Source of the DNA: JACRBK01 sp964427955
Lineage (GTDB): Bacteria > Chloroflexota > Anaerolineae > Aggregatilineales > Aggregatilineaceae
Assembly: GCA_964427955.1 (NCBI GenBank)
Contig: CAYRWY010000096.1
Location: 1 to 15,469, forward strand
Length of the DNA stretch: 15,469 bases
Direction: 5' to 3'
Part shown: positions 7,170-14,142 of the stretch, one piece after another
Layout: every line of letters starts with the position of its first letter
How positions within the stretch are numbered: position 1 is the first letter of the stretch
Notes under the pieces: model-generated
What the model saw: only the letters and a program-made list of their open reading frames with translations
Databases searched by the model: none
Told to the model about the DNA's origin: nothing
Translations under genes and position numbers: made by a program

Positions 7170-7598
7170 TTAAGGTTTGAAGTCTGTGATTGATTTGAAG
7201 GTGACGCCTTCAGCAATAGCAGCCCGGCTCTGCCGCTGGTCAAGAGTGATGAATGGAAGTCCTGACCGGATCGCTAACGCCACATACGCAGAATCGTAGA
7301 CGGCAAGCTGGTAAGTCAGGCCGATCTCGAAGGCTACGTTTAAAATCGCCTTGACAGGAATACGCTTGAGGGGCAGCGCACGCAAATCGCGTAGGAGTTG
7401 TTTTGCCTGACCGGCTGGCATCCCTTGAAAACGCACCTGTTTCCACAGCACATTGGTGCATTCGAGCAGGCAAAACTCCGGCACAAAGAATTGATCGCCT
7501 GCCAATGCCTGGCGAAACAACGCCTGCGCATGGGCGGTATAGGGGCCACGAATCAGTCGCTCGATAACGACACTGGCATCTACGAGGTACGTTGTCAT
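7170..7598 (-). CDS. vapC: VapC-type PIN-domain ribonuclease toxin
   Basis: The 142-residue protein has the size and acidic residues of VapC toxins: Asp7 in LVDASVVIE, Glu46 in LLECTNV, Asp102 in VYDSAYVALA and Asp120 in ITLDQRQ. These would bind the metal ions used to cut RNA, commonly tRNA or rRNA in this family. Its ATG follows the antitoxin stop codon directly (TAG then ATG), the tight coupling expected of a toxin-antitoxin pair. Cognate RNA is unknown. The family call is strong; activity as a toxin is inferred. Confidence 0.88.
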   Translation of the reverse strand: MTTYLVDASVVIERLIRGPYTAHAQALFRQALAGDQFFVPEFCLLECTNVLWKQVRFQGMPAGQAKQLLRDLRALPLKRIPVKAILNVAFEIGLTYQLAVYDSAYVALAIRSGLPFITLDQRQSRAAIAEGVTFKSITDFKP

Positions 7599-7838
7599 CT
7601 AACTTTCCCGGTCCTCCCGCAGCAGGTCTAGGGACGACTTTGCACCGGGTGGAGGAGTCCACATGTGTTGGTCGATGGAAGCAAGCACATCCTCAAGGGA
7701 TCGCGTATCCACCTCGTCGGCGAAGAATTCTTCCTCGTCGATCTCGAATTCACCGAAAAGGTTGCTCAATCGCTCACGGATGCGTTGGTCAATCAACGCT
7801 TTGAGTTCGTCGAGAGTCATATTTCCAACCGTGCCCAT
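7599..7838 (-). CDS. Probable antitoxin partner of the VapC-type toxin
   Basis: A 79-residue acidic protein is encoded immediately before the PIN toxin on the same strand. ATG at 7838 is preferred because AGGGAG lies 8 nt upstream; a GTG at 7868, overlapping the preceding stop, would add ten residues but has no such site. The N-terminus (TLDELKALIDQRIRERL) is a likely amphipathic helix, followed by a Glu/Asp-rich middle and a C-terminal tail containing WTPPPGAKSSLDLLRED that may wrap the toxin. I see no AbrB, MetJ-type or Phd motif with certainty, so the antitoxin role rests on gene order, size and charge. Confidence 0.75.
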   Translation of the reverse strand: MGTVGNMTLDELKALIDQRIRERLSNLFGEFEIDEEEFFADEVDTRSLEDVLASIDQHMWTPPPGAKSSLDLLREDRES

Positions 7839-7864
7839 CTTGACAACTCCCTTTAGAACATCAC

Positions 7865-10303
7865 TCACGATCCGTACAGCGCGCGATAGACATTGTACTG
7901 CTCATATATACGCCGCACGTAGGTTTGCGTTTCGTCGTAGCTGATGGCCTGGACGAACAGGTCCAGGTCCGGGCCGGAGATGCCGAGCCACTGGGAGGCG
8001 TTGCCGGGACCGCCGTTGTAGCCTGCCAGCGCCACGTAGGGCAAATTATCGACCGTGTCCAGAATCCAGCGCAAGTAGTACGTGCCAAAGTGGACGTTGA
8101 TGTAGGGGCGGTAGACGTCGCTGTTCTGGTAATTCGGCCAGCCCAGTTGCAGCGCGATCCATTCGCCGGTGTCGGGGATGATCTGCATCAAGCCTTGCGC
8201 CGCCGCGTAGGACGTCGCGAAGCCTTCGAAGAGGCTTTCCTGCCGGATCAGCGAAAAGACCAGCAGCGGATCGAGGCGGTACTGCTCGCAGTTGGGCAGC
8301 ACCAGGTCCGAGTAGTAGATCGGGTAGCGCAGCCGGACGATGTAGCGCGGCACCTGGAAATCGTTCTGTCCGGAGTTGTCGATCAGCGTGGCCGCTGCCG
8401 AGATCGAGAGGCGGTAGAGGCCCTGATCGCGGAAGTAGATCGCCAGTTGGTAGGTCGCCAGCGGATCGGGTTCCATCGCCGCGCGCAGCGCGTCGAACTC
8501 GATCTCCGCCGCGCCGTAGGCCGTCGTCGATGCGCCCACGACCATCAATTCGCGGCCCCGGATCATGCGCGGATCGGCTTCCAGCGCCGCGCTGAGCGGG
8601 TAGAGCGCGCCCTCCTGCGTGATCCCGTAGGTGGTGCGCAGCCAACTCTCGGCCTCGGTCAGCTCCGCCGCGTCGTCGGACTGCAAATTCAGCGTCGTGG
8701 GGGCCTGGAACGGCGCGCGGCCCGCCAGCAGATCGTCGGCGCGCAGGCTGTAGTATCCGCCCGGATCAGCCGCTGCTGCCGCCTGGAACGCCTGCCGGGC
8801 GAGGTCATCTTTGCCGTCCGACTGGTACAGGCGCCCCACCCAAAGGTAGGCCGCCGCCTGATTTTCGCCGGTCCCGGTCGCGGCCAGGCGGCTGAACAAC
8901 TGCGTCGCCATGCCGAGATTGCCCGCCTTGTAGGCCATCGTCGCGCCCAGGAACAGCCCATCCTGCGCCCAATCGGTGCCGGGATAGTTCTGGCCGAGGA
9001 TGTCGAAGGTCGCCAGGGCGTTGGTCGTATCGTTCAGCGTGCTGTACAGGTAGCCCGCCCGCCACAGCGCCTCCGCGCCCTGGGGCAGATCGGGATGCTG
9101 CGTCGCGAGATCGGTATATTTCTGGATCGCGCCGGTGATGTCGCCGCCCCGAAACAGCGTGCGGCCCTGTTCGAGCCACGCCTCGCCGTAGGAGGGATCG
9201 GTCGGATAAGAGTCGAGCACGGTCTGGAAGCTGGTCAGCGCCGCCTGCGAATTCCCGACCTCGCGGTAGGCATAACCCAGCCGCATCAACACCTCGGCGG
9301 TCGCGTAGCCCAACTCGCTGGTGTAGGTATTGATCGCCGCGATCTCGGCCTGGTAGTCCTCGTTGGCGTCGTAGATCAGGATCTGCTGGTAGGTGTCGAT
9401 CTTCAGTCCGGCCCCCAACAACGTGCTCAACGCCTGGTAGGCGGCATAGGTTTCGGGATAGTCGTTGACCAACTGCTGCAAGCGCGTATAACCGGTCGCC
9501 ACGTCGCCCGCGTTGATCAACACCTGCGCCGCCTGGAGCATGATGCTGGCCCGGTAGGCGGGATTCTGCGCGTCGGCCAGGATGGCATCGTACTGGGCGA
9601 CGGCCTGCTGAAGCTGGCCCGCGTTCAGGTAACCCGCCGCCACCCGTTCGCGCAGCGCCGCCAGCGACGAGACTTCGCGCGTGGCCGCCGCGGCTTGGGC
9701 GTAGGCGTCCAGCGATGGGGTAGGCTGGCCCAGTGCCAGGTAGGCATCGCCGATACGCTCGTAGACGTAGCTGTCGATCAGGCCCGGACGCAGGTTGAGA
9801 TAGGCGTTGAAATCGTTGATGGCGGGCTGCCACTGGCTCAAGCCCAGGTAGGCATCGCCGCGCAGGAACATCGCCAGCGGCAGGCGTGCATCGTTGGGAT
9901 ACTCGCTGATGAAGCGGCTGAGCGCGTTAGCGGACTGATCGTAGAGTCCTTCGCGCAGCGCCGCCTCCCCCAGCCCGTACATGGCCGAAGCGCGCAGATC
10001 CGCCGCGGCGTCCGGCTGGGCGATCACCACGTCGAAATAAGCGACCGCGCCTTCGTAATCGCCGTTGTGCAGCGCGGTTTCGGCGTCGGCAAAAGCGACG
10101 TGCGGCGGCAGGGTGGGCGTGGGCACGATCTGGGGCGTCGGCGTGATGTAAGGCACAGTGGGCGTCGGCTGGTAGAGCAGCGCCGGGTTGCTCGGCGTGG
10201 CCGTGATGACCACCGTCTGCGGCTTCTGCGTCATATTGCAGGCCGCTGCCGCAGCCAGGAGCAGCACGGCAGGCAGCAGGAGAGAGATTCGTCGTCTGGT
10301 CAT
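7865..10303 (-). CDS. Lytic transglycosylase lipoprotein with N-terminal TPR repeats (Slt type)
   Basis: The 812-residue protein starts with a lipoprotein signal: basic MTRRR, a Leu/Ala core and a lipobox ending at Cys22. A Pro/Thr-rich linker (~38-70) leads to a long helical TPR array up to about residue 560. The C-terminal ~150 residues are a goose-lysozyme-like SLT domain: catalytic Glu689 in RQESLFEGFATSYAAAQGLMQI, then AGYNGGPGNASQW and a final Tyr-rich segment. The enzyme would cleave peptidoglycan between MurNAc and GlcNAc to leave 1,6-anhydro ends, tethered outside the membrane. The order of helical array then SLT domain mirrors Slt70, but the array here reads as TPR repeats. The ATG has no ribosome site and sits exactly where transcription should start. 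Downstream lie the toxin-antitoxin and ABC genes. Confidence 0.92.
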   Translation of the reverse strand: MTRRRISLLLPAVLLLAAAAACNMTQKPQTVVITATPSNPALLYQPTPTVPYITPTPQIVPTPTLPPHVAFADAETALHNGDYEGAVAYFDVVIAQPDAAADLRASAMYGLGEAALREGLYDQSANALSRFISEYPNDARLPLAMFLRGDAYLGLSQWQPAINDFNAYLNLRPGLIDSYVYERIGDAYLALGQPTPSLDAYAQAAAATREVSSLAALRERVAAGYLNAGQLQQAVAQYDAILADAQNPAYRASIMLQAAQVLINAGDVATGYTRLQQLVNDYPETYAAYQALSTLLGAGLKIDTYQQILIYDANEDYQAEIAAINTYTSELGYATAEVLMRLGYAYREVGNSQAALTSFQTVLDSYPTDPSYGEAWLEQGRTLFRGGDITGAIQKYTDLATQHPDLPQGAEALWRAGYLYSTLNDTTNALATFDILGQNYPGTDWAQDGLFLGATMAYKAGNLGMATQLFSRLAATGTGENQAAAYLWVGRLYQSDGKDDLARQAFQAAAAADPGGYYSLRADDLLAGRAPFQAPTTLNLQSDDAAELTEAESWLRTTYGITQEGALYPLSAALEADPRMIRGRELMVVGASTTAYGAAEIEFDALRAAMEPDPLATYQLAIYFRDQGLYRLSISAAATLIDNSGQNDFQVPRYIVRLRYPIYYSDLVLPNCEQYRLDPLLVFSLIRQESLFEGFATSYAAAQGLMQIIPDTGEWIALQLGWPNYQNSDVYRPYINVHFGTYYLRWILDTVDNLPYVALAGYNGGPGNASQWLGISGPDLDLFVQAISYDETQTYVRRIYEQYNVYRALYGS

Positions 10304-10309
10304 ACCGCG

Positions 10310-10338
10310 ATTATCCCGACAGACGCGGCGAATGTCAA
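10310..10338 (-). promoter_or_regulatory. Sigma70-type promoter predicting a leaderless transglycosylase mRNA
   Basis: On the minus strand TTGACA (10333-10338) is followed by a 17-bp spacer and GATAAT (10310-10315), a near-perfect match. Six bases separate the -10 box from the ATG at 10303, so the expected first transcribed base is the A of the start codon. No Shine-Dalgarno sequence lies in between. Confidence 0.75.
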
Positions 10339-10449
10339 CCGAACTGACTGAGTGATTCGTGAACGTTGGGCAAGCGTGGGGTGAAGCGTTTTTCCAGGAA
10401 CTCCCCGTATAACTGGATAGACTCCGAAAATAGCCAGGATAAACTTATC

Positions 10450-11205
10450 ATGAGAACACTAGTTTTTTCGGCTCCCCTTTTCACCGCGGTTTTGCTCATG
10501 GGAGGTCCGACTCCGACGCCCTCCCCTACCCCGGTAGTCGTCGCGCTCCAGTATCTTGGGAATTCCTGCACCCTGCTGATCGCCCCGGATGGCACGCGGA
10601 TCATCAGCGATCCCTACGGCAATTCCGCGCACCCCTACGGGCTGGACCGGCTACCCAAGGATTTGACCGCCCACGCCGTGACGGTGAGCCATACCCACCC
10701 GGATCACAACAATACCCAGGCCATCGGCGGAGAGCCGGAGATCATCGACAGCCCCGGCACGTATCAGGTTGGCGAGGTGACCATCACCGCGTACGCAGGC
10801 CGCGAAGGATCGCCCAGCGGTCCGTCGGCCACGATGGCCAACACGGTCTTTGTTTTCGAGATCGAGGGGATCAAAATCGTGCACCTGGGTGATTCCGGGG
10901 TCGTCACCGATCCGGAGGCGCTGGCGGAGATTCGGAATGCCGACGTGGTGCTCGTCAACATCGACGGCTACGTCATTCCGGCGGACCAGATCATGCCGTT
11001 CATGGCGCACATCCAGGCCCGCACCGTGATCCCGACGCACTACAGCCTGAGCGAGAAGCGGCGCTGGAGCGGTGCTCCGCTGGTCGAGGAATTTCTGGCG
11101 ACGCTGCCCGCCGACATGACGGTCACGCGAGCAGAGACTGACATCCAGGTGACGCCCGACATGCCGGTGCAGGTGCTCACGCTAGTGCCGCTGATGCTCA
11201 AATAA
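10450..11205 (+). CDS. Exported metallo-beta-lactamase-fold hydrolase (UlaG-like)
   Basis: From ATG at 10450 the protein has 251 residues. It begins with a short hydrophobic export signal (~2-18) and a PTPTPSPTP linker (20-28) of the kind that separates signals from domains in exported Chloroflexota proteins. The metal-binding motif is HTHPDH (81-86), with Asp148 in HLGDSG and His197 in IPTHYS completing a binuclear site. The opening strand pattern YLGNSCTLLIAPDG...IISDPY resembles UlaG-type lactonases, which have GHSC there. A longer frame begins at a TTG at 10366, but that start would put a charged stretch before the signal and is not favoured. Only a distant AGGA precedes the ATG. No clear promoter was found in 10350-10449. 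The substrate is unknown. Confidence 0.82.
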   Translation: MRTLVFSAPLFTAVLLMGGPTPTPSPTPVVVALQYLGNSCTLLIAPDGTRIISDPYGNSAHPYGLDRLPKDLTAHAVTVSHTHPDHNNTQAIGGEPEIIDSPGTYQVGEVTITAYAGREGSPSGPSATMANTVFVFEIEGIKIVHLGDSGVVTDPEALAEIRNADVVLVNIDGYVIPADQIMPFMAHIQARTVIPTHYSLSEKRRWSGAPLVEEFLATLPADMTVTRAETDIQVTPDMPVQVLTLVPLMLK

Positions 11206-11229
11206 CCGACAGGCCAGGACGCGGTGCGT

Positions 11230-13275
11230 TTATTGATCGGGTGACAGGATCGAAATATCCGCGCTGTAGGTCATCTCGCCGCCGGACGGGATGCGGAAGA
11301 TGGCGTTGATGCCCTGGGCGCCGTCCTCACGCACGCGCACGCTGTCGAACAATCCCACACGGAGCGCGAAGGGACCGATGGCGCCGTCCGGCACGGCGAG
11401 GGTGATGCGCTCGACCAGCAGATCGCCCCCCGCCCACTTGAGCGCCGAAACCACCGGGCCGTTGGCCACCAGCAGGCGCGTCCCGCCGGAATCGTAGAGG
11501 TGCACGAAGGGGGCGAAATTCCAGATGCCGCGATCCGGATGCAGCGCGTCGATCCGCCAGAAGGTATCGAGCGTCACCGTCTGGCCGGGCATCAGATCGC
11601 CGTTCAGCGTCCAGCCCGCAAAGCTCACGTCGAGGTCGGAGGGGATGTCCGCCGGGTGCGCGATCAGCAGATCGCGCGGGTGCGCGCGCCAGAGGTCCAG
11701 CCGGGTGCCGTCGCCCAGGAGCAGCGGCGATCCCGCGGGATCGGCGTAGAGCGGCGGCGCGACCGGCACGGCGGGATCGCGCTGGAGGGTGAGGTACAGC
11801 CCCCCAGCGGCGGGGATCAGCGTGGCCTGGTCGAAGCCGTCCATCTTTTCGACGCGGATCGCGTGCCCGACCAGCGTGACGGGCGTCCATGCTTCCATCG
11901 GCGAGAGGATCGCCATGCCCGGCTCGCGCGCGGCGCGCATCCGGTGGCCCAATTCCAGCGCGTCGGCCAGCGGGAGTGTCTCCGGCAGGTCTTCGCCGGG
12001 ATGGGCAGCGGTGTTCTGCGCGAAGCGGATCGCGTTCAGGCCGTTGACCGCGACGGTGACGACGATCAGCGCAGCAGCGATCCAGCCGACATTCCGGCGG
12101 CGCAGCAGCGGATCGATCCCCAGCGCGGCGAGGCCGTGCCCGGCGGGGACGGTCAGCAGCAGGTAGAAGGGATGCACCACGCGCGAGACATCGCTCATCA
12201 TCGCGACCGGCACCAGGAACCAGATCAGCAGGATCAGGGAATTGGCCCTCACCCCTGGCCCTTCTCCCATAGAAGACGATGGGAGAGGGGGAGTCGGTTG
12301 GGCTGACAAGTGGCTAGGCCGGAGAGGGGATTTAGGGGTGAGGCCGTTAGCGCGCCACAGGCTCCACCCGGACAGCGCGATCCCGGTGGCAATGGCGGCA
12401 GTCCAGACGACGTGCAGCACGTCGCTGAGATCGTCGCGGAGATCGGCATCGTCCGCCGGGGCCGTCACGCCGCGCGCGTCGGCATAATCGCGCCCGGTCA
12501 CCAGGCCCAACGCGTGATCCAGCGCCTCGCTGGTCAGCCGCGCGTGCCCGGACGAAAACTGCTCGGATCGCTGGCGGGTATCGTCCCACTGGCGCGCCAG
12601 CCCGATCCCGTAGAGCGCCATCAGCAGCGTGAAGAAGGCCGCGCCGATGGCGAGGGGCGGTTTCGGAATCCGCCGCCAGAAGATCAGGATCAACAGCCCG
12701 ACCGGGAGCAGCAGCGCATAGGCCAGCAGGTAGGTGTGCGCGAACAACGCCAGCCCGATCAGCGCGATCAGCAGGCGGCGGCGCGGCTGGCGGGTGGTGC
12801 CGGTCAGCACCGGGACCAGCGCCCAGAAGATCAGGCAGGCGAAAAAGGGCGCGAGACTCTGCACCCAGGTGCGGCGGCTGTCCTCGATGATCCAGGGGTT
12901 GGCGGCGAAGAGGGCCGCGCCCACCAGCGCCGGACGCGTTCCGATCAGCCCGCGCAGCGCCCGGTAGGCCAGCCCGATGGCCAGGCTGTTCAGCGCCAGC
13001 GTCAGCAGATAAGCCGCCAACGGCTGGCGCAGCAGCGCGATCACCGGCACGAAAAAATAGCCCGTCAGCGGCGGGTTGGCGAACAGCACCGACGTCCCCT
13101 GCCCCACCAGCGGCAGATGGCCGTGATCCAACGTCTGGATCGCCTGCCAGACCGGGTAGGCCTGGTCGATGTTATATTCAATTGCGCCGAGCTGCTGGAA
13201 GCGCAGCCCGATGCCCAGCCCCAGGATCACGATCAGAATGAGCCGTTCGCGGCCCACCATGCGCCGAATCGTCAT
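11230..13275 (-). CDS. Multi-pass GT-C type membrane glycosyltransferase (PMT/ArnT-like)
   Basis: The 681-residue protein has about ten hydrophobic segments between residues 11 and 405, then a soluble extracytoplasmic region. Asp37 in EYNIDQAYP lies in the first outer loop, where GT-C enzymes keep their catalytic acid. The following NPPLTGYF and ANPWIIEDSRRTWVQS also fit the family. Such enzymes move a sugar from a lipid-linked donor to a protein or lipid outside the membrane. Residues ~312-344 are encoded by an inserted dispersed palindrome, between the helix ending WSLWRANG and the helix starting NSLILLIWF. The start lacks a strong ribosome site. It converges with the hydrolase gene with 24 bp between stops and no terminator hairpin. 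The acceptor is unknown. Confidence 0.82.
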   Translation of the reverse strand: MTIRRMVGRERLILIVILGLGIGLRFQQLGAIEYNIDQAYPVWQAIQTLDHGHLPLVGQGTSVLFANPPLTGYFFVPVIALLRQPLAAYLLTLALNSLAIGLAYRALRGLIGTRPALVGAALFAANPWIIEDSRRTWVQSLAPFFACLIFWALVPVLTGTTRQPRRRLLIALIGLALFAHTYLLAYALLLPVGLLILIFWRRIPKPPLAIGAAFFTLLMALYGIGLARQWDDTRQRSEQFSSGHARLTSEALDHALGLVTGRDYADARGVTAPADDADLRDDLSDVLHVVWTAAIATGIALSGWSLWRANGLTPKSPLRPSHLSAQPTPPLPSSSMGEGPGVRANSLILLIWFLVPVAMMSDVSRVVHPFYLLLTVPAGHGLAALGIDPLLRRRNVGWIAAALIVVTVAVNGLNAIRFAQNTAAHPGEDLPETLPLADALELGHRMRAAREPGMAILSPMEAWTPVTLVGHAIRVEKMDGFDQATLIPAAGGLYLTLQRDPAVPVAPPLYADPAGSPLLLGDGTRLDLWRAHPRDLLIAHPADIPSDLDVSFAGWTLNGDLMPGQTVTLDTFWRIDALHPDRGIWNFAPFVHLYDSGGTRLLVANGPVVSALKWAGGDLLVERITLAVPDGAIGPFALRVGLFDSVRVREDGAQGINAIFRIPSGGEMTYSADISILSPDQ
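12247..12343. repeat. Second copy of the dispersed palindrome, inside the glycosyltransferase gene
   Basis: This 97-bp composite begins CCTCACCCC and ends GGGGTGAGG. Its last 23 bp are identical to the last 23 bp of the element at 1870-1921. Its left half contains its own hairpin, TCTCCCA...TGGGAGA, and the middle (~12290-12320) is unrelated to the first copy. It reads through in frame as a Pro/Ser/Gly-rich loop (LTPKSPLRP...PPLPSSSMGEGPGVRA) without stop codons. Confidence 0.9.
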
Positions 13276-13312
13276 ACGTTTTCACTCGATCTACAGGCAG
13301 TCGTGGCGGGCG

Positions 13313-13342
13313 ATCATAACGCGAGGAGTCAGGGGTTGTCCA
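13313..13342 (-). promoter_or_regulatory. Probable promoter of the glycosyltransferase gene
   Basis: On the minus strand TGGACA (13337-13342), an 18-bp spacer and TATGAT (13313-13318) each match consensus at 5 of 6 positions. The start of transcription would be near 13306, giving a leader of about 31 nt. The site is back-to-back with the bL25 promoter, 16 bp between the two -35 boxes. Confidence 0.5.
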
Positions 13343-13358
13343 GCGCCTTGATCCACCA

Positions 13359-13387
13359 TTGACGCTAACCTTACGTTTGGCTACAAT
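13359..13387 (+). promoter_or_regulatory. Sigma70-type promoter of the bL25 gene
   Basis: TTGACG (13359-13364), a 17-bp spacer and TACAAT (13382-13387) make a strong promoter. Transcription should begin near 13394, with a leader of about 30 nt containing the GAGGAG ribosome site before the ATG at 13424. Confidence 0.75.
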
Positions 13388-13423
13388 TGCGCCCGCTGAC
13401 AGAATCCGAGGAGAGCTTGTTCG

Positions 13424-14068
13424 ATGGCCGAAACTATTGTACTTGAGGCAACCCGGCGTGACGTGCTTGGCAAGCAGGTCAAGCAGTTGCGTGCAAAAGG
13501 ATTAATTCCCGGTAGCTTGTACGGACCGACTTTTGAATCCCTGTCGATTCAGATGGACTGGCTGAAACTTCGTCCGGTGTTGGTCGCCGCCGGTGGGACG
13601 CACCTGATCCAACTGGATGTCGATGGCGAATCCTACAACGCCCTGATCCGCCGCGTGGATCGTGATCCGCTGCGCGGTGAGGTGCTGCACGTCGATTTCT
13701 ATCGCGTGCGCATGGACGTCGCCATTCGCACCGAAGTCCCGCTGGTGCTGGTGGGCGATGAATTGGCGTTCGAGAAGATCGGTGGCGCGATCCGCCGCGA
13801 ACTCAACGCCATCGAAATCGAGTGCTTGCCGGGCAATCTGCCGTCCGAAATCAGAGTGGACATTTCGGGCTTGAAGGAAATCGGCGACACCATCGTGGCG
13901 TCCGCCCTGCCCGTGCTGCCTGGGGTCAAGTATCACATCGATCCCGAGGTCGTGGTCGTTTCGACCGGCTACCTGACGCAGCTCGAGGTCGAGGAACCGA
14001 CCGAAGGCGACGTGGCCGAGCCTGAATTGATCCGCCGCCGTCCCGCCGAAGAAGACGAAGAAGTCTAG
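13424..14068 (+). CDS. rplY: 50S ribosomal protein bL25 (long TL5/CTC form)
   Basis: The 214-residue protein is the long form of bL25. Residues 1 to ~92 are the 5S rRNA-binding domain, with the diagnostic RDVLGKQVKQLRAKGLIPGSLYG at the start and RRVDRDPLRGEVLHVDFYRV. Residues ~95-185 are the TL5-type beta-rich domain (VPLVLVGD...GGAIRRELNAIEIECLPGNLPSEIRVDISGL). An acidic tail follows. It sits on the central protuberance of the large subunit through 5S rRNA; relatives in Bacillus are stress-induced. GAGGAGAG precedes the ATG at good spacing. It is a single-gene unit, with a strong promoter and an intrinsic terminator. This is the most secure assignment in the window. Confidence 0.97.
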   Translation: MAETIVLEATRRDVLGKQVKQLRAKGLIPGSLYGPTFESLSIQMDWLKLRPVLVAAGGTHLIQLDVDGESYNALIRRVDRDPLRGEVLHVDFYRVRMDVAIRTEVPLVLVGDELAFEKIGGAIRRELNAIEIECLPGNLPSEIRVDISGLKEIGDTIVASALPVLPGVKYHIDPEVVVVSTGYLTQLEVEEPTEGDVAEPELIRRRPAEEDEEV

Positions 14069-14084
14069 TATCTATCCACGTTCA

Positions 14085-14134
14085 GCGAAAAATAGCGCAG
14101 GGGCGTATGGTCACCATAGGCCCCTGCTCTTTTT
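14085..14134. terminator. Bidirectional intrinsic terminator between bL25 and TrmI genes
   Basis: GCAGGGGC (14097-14104) pairs with GCCCCTGC (14120-14127). Beyond one G-G mismatch, TATGG pairs with CCATA around a TCA loop. On the plus strand TCTTTTT follows directly. On the minus strand the stem is followed by GCTATTTTTCGC (AAAAA at 14088-14092 on plus). The stem therefore has a T-run for each of the two convergent genes, though the minus one starts 4 nt later. Confidence 0.88.
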
Positions 14135-14142
14135 ACCCGGCG

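Noticed and set aside
7925..10351. An 808-codon open frame on the plus strand opposite the transglycosylase gene
   Set aside because: Its Arg/Val/Gly/His/Gln-rich composition is what the antisense of GC-rich coding DNA gives, and the minus strand encodes a clear lipoprotein with an SLT domain.
10366..10449. N-terminal extension of the hydrolase from a TTG start
   Set aside because: It would place 28 polar residues before the export signal and no ribosome site precedes it.
11206..11229. Possible terminator between the convergent hydrolase and glycosyltransferase genes
   Set aside because: The 24-bp gap contains no stem and no T-run on either strand.
12310..13362. A 350-codon plus-strand frame opposite the glycosyltransferase
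   Set aside because: Extremely Gln/Arg-rich shadow of a Leu/Ala-rich membrane protein; it also runs through the divergent promoters.
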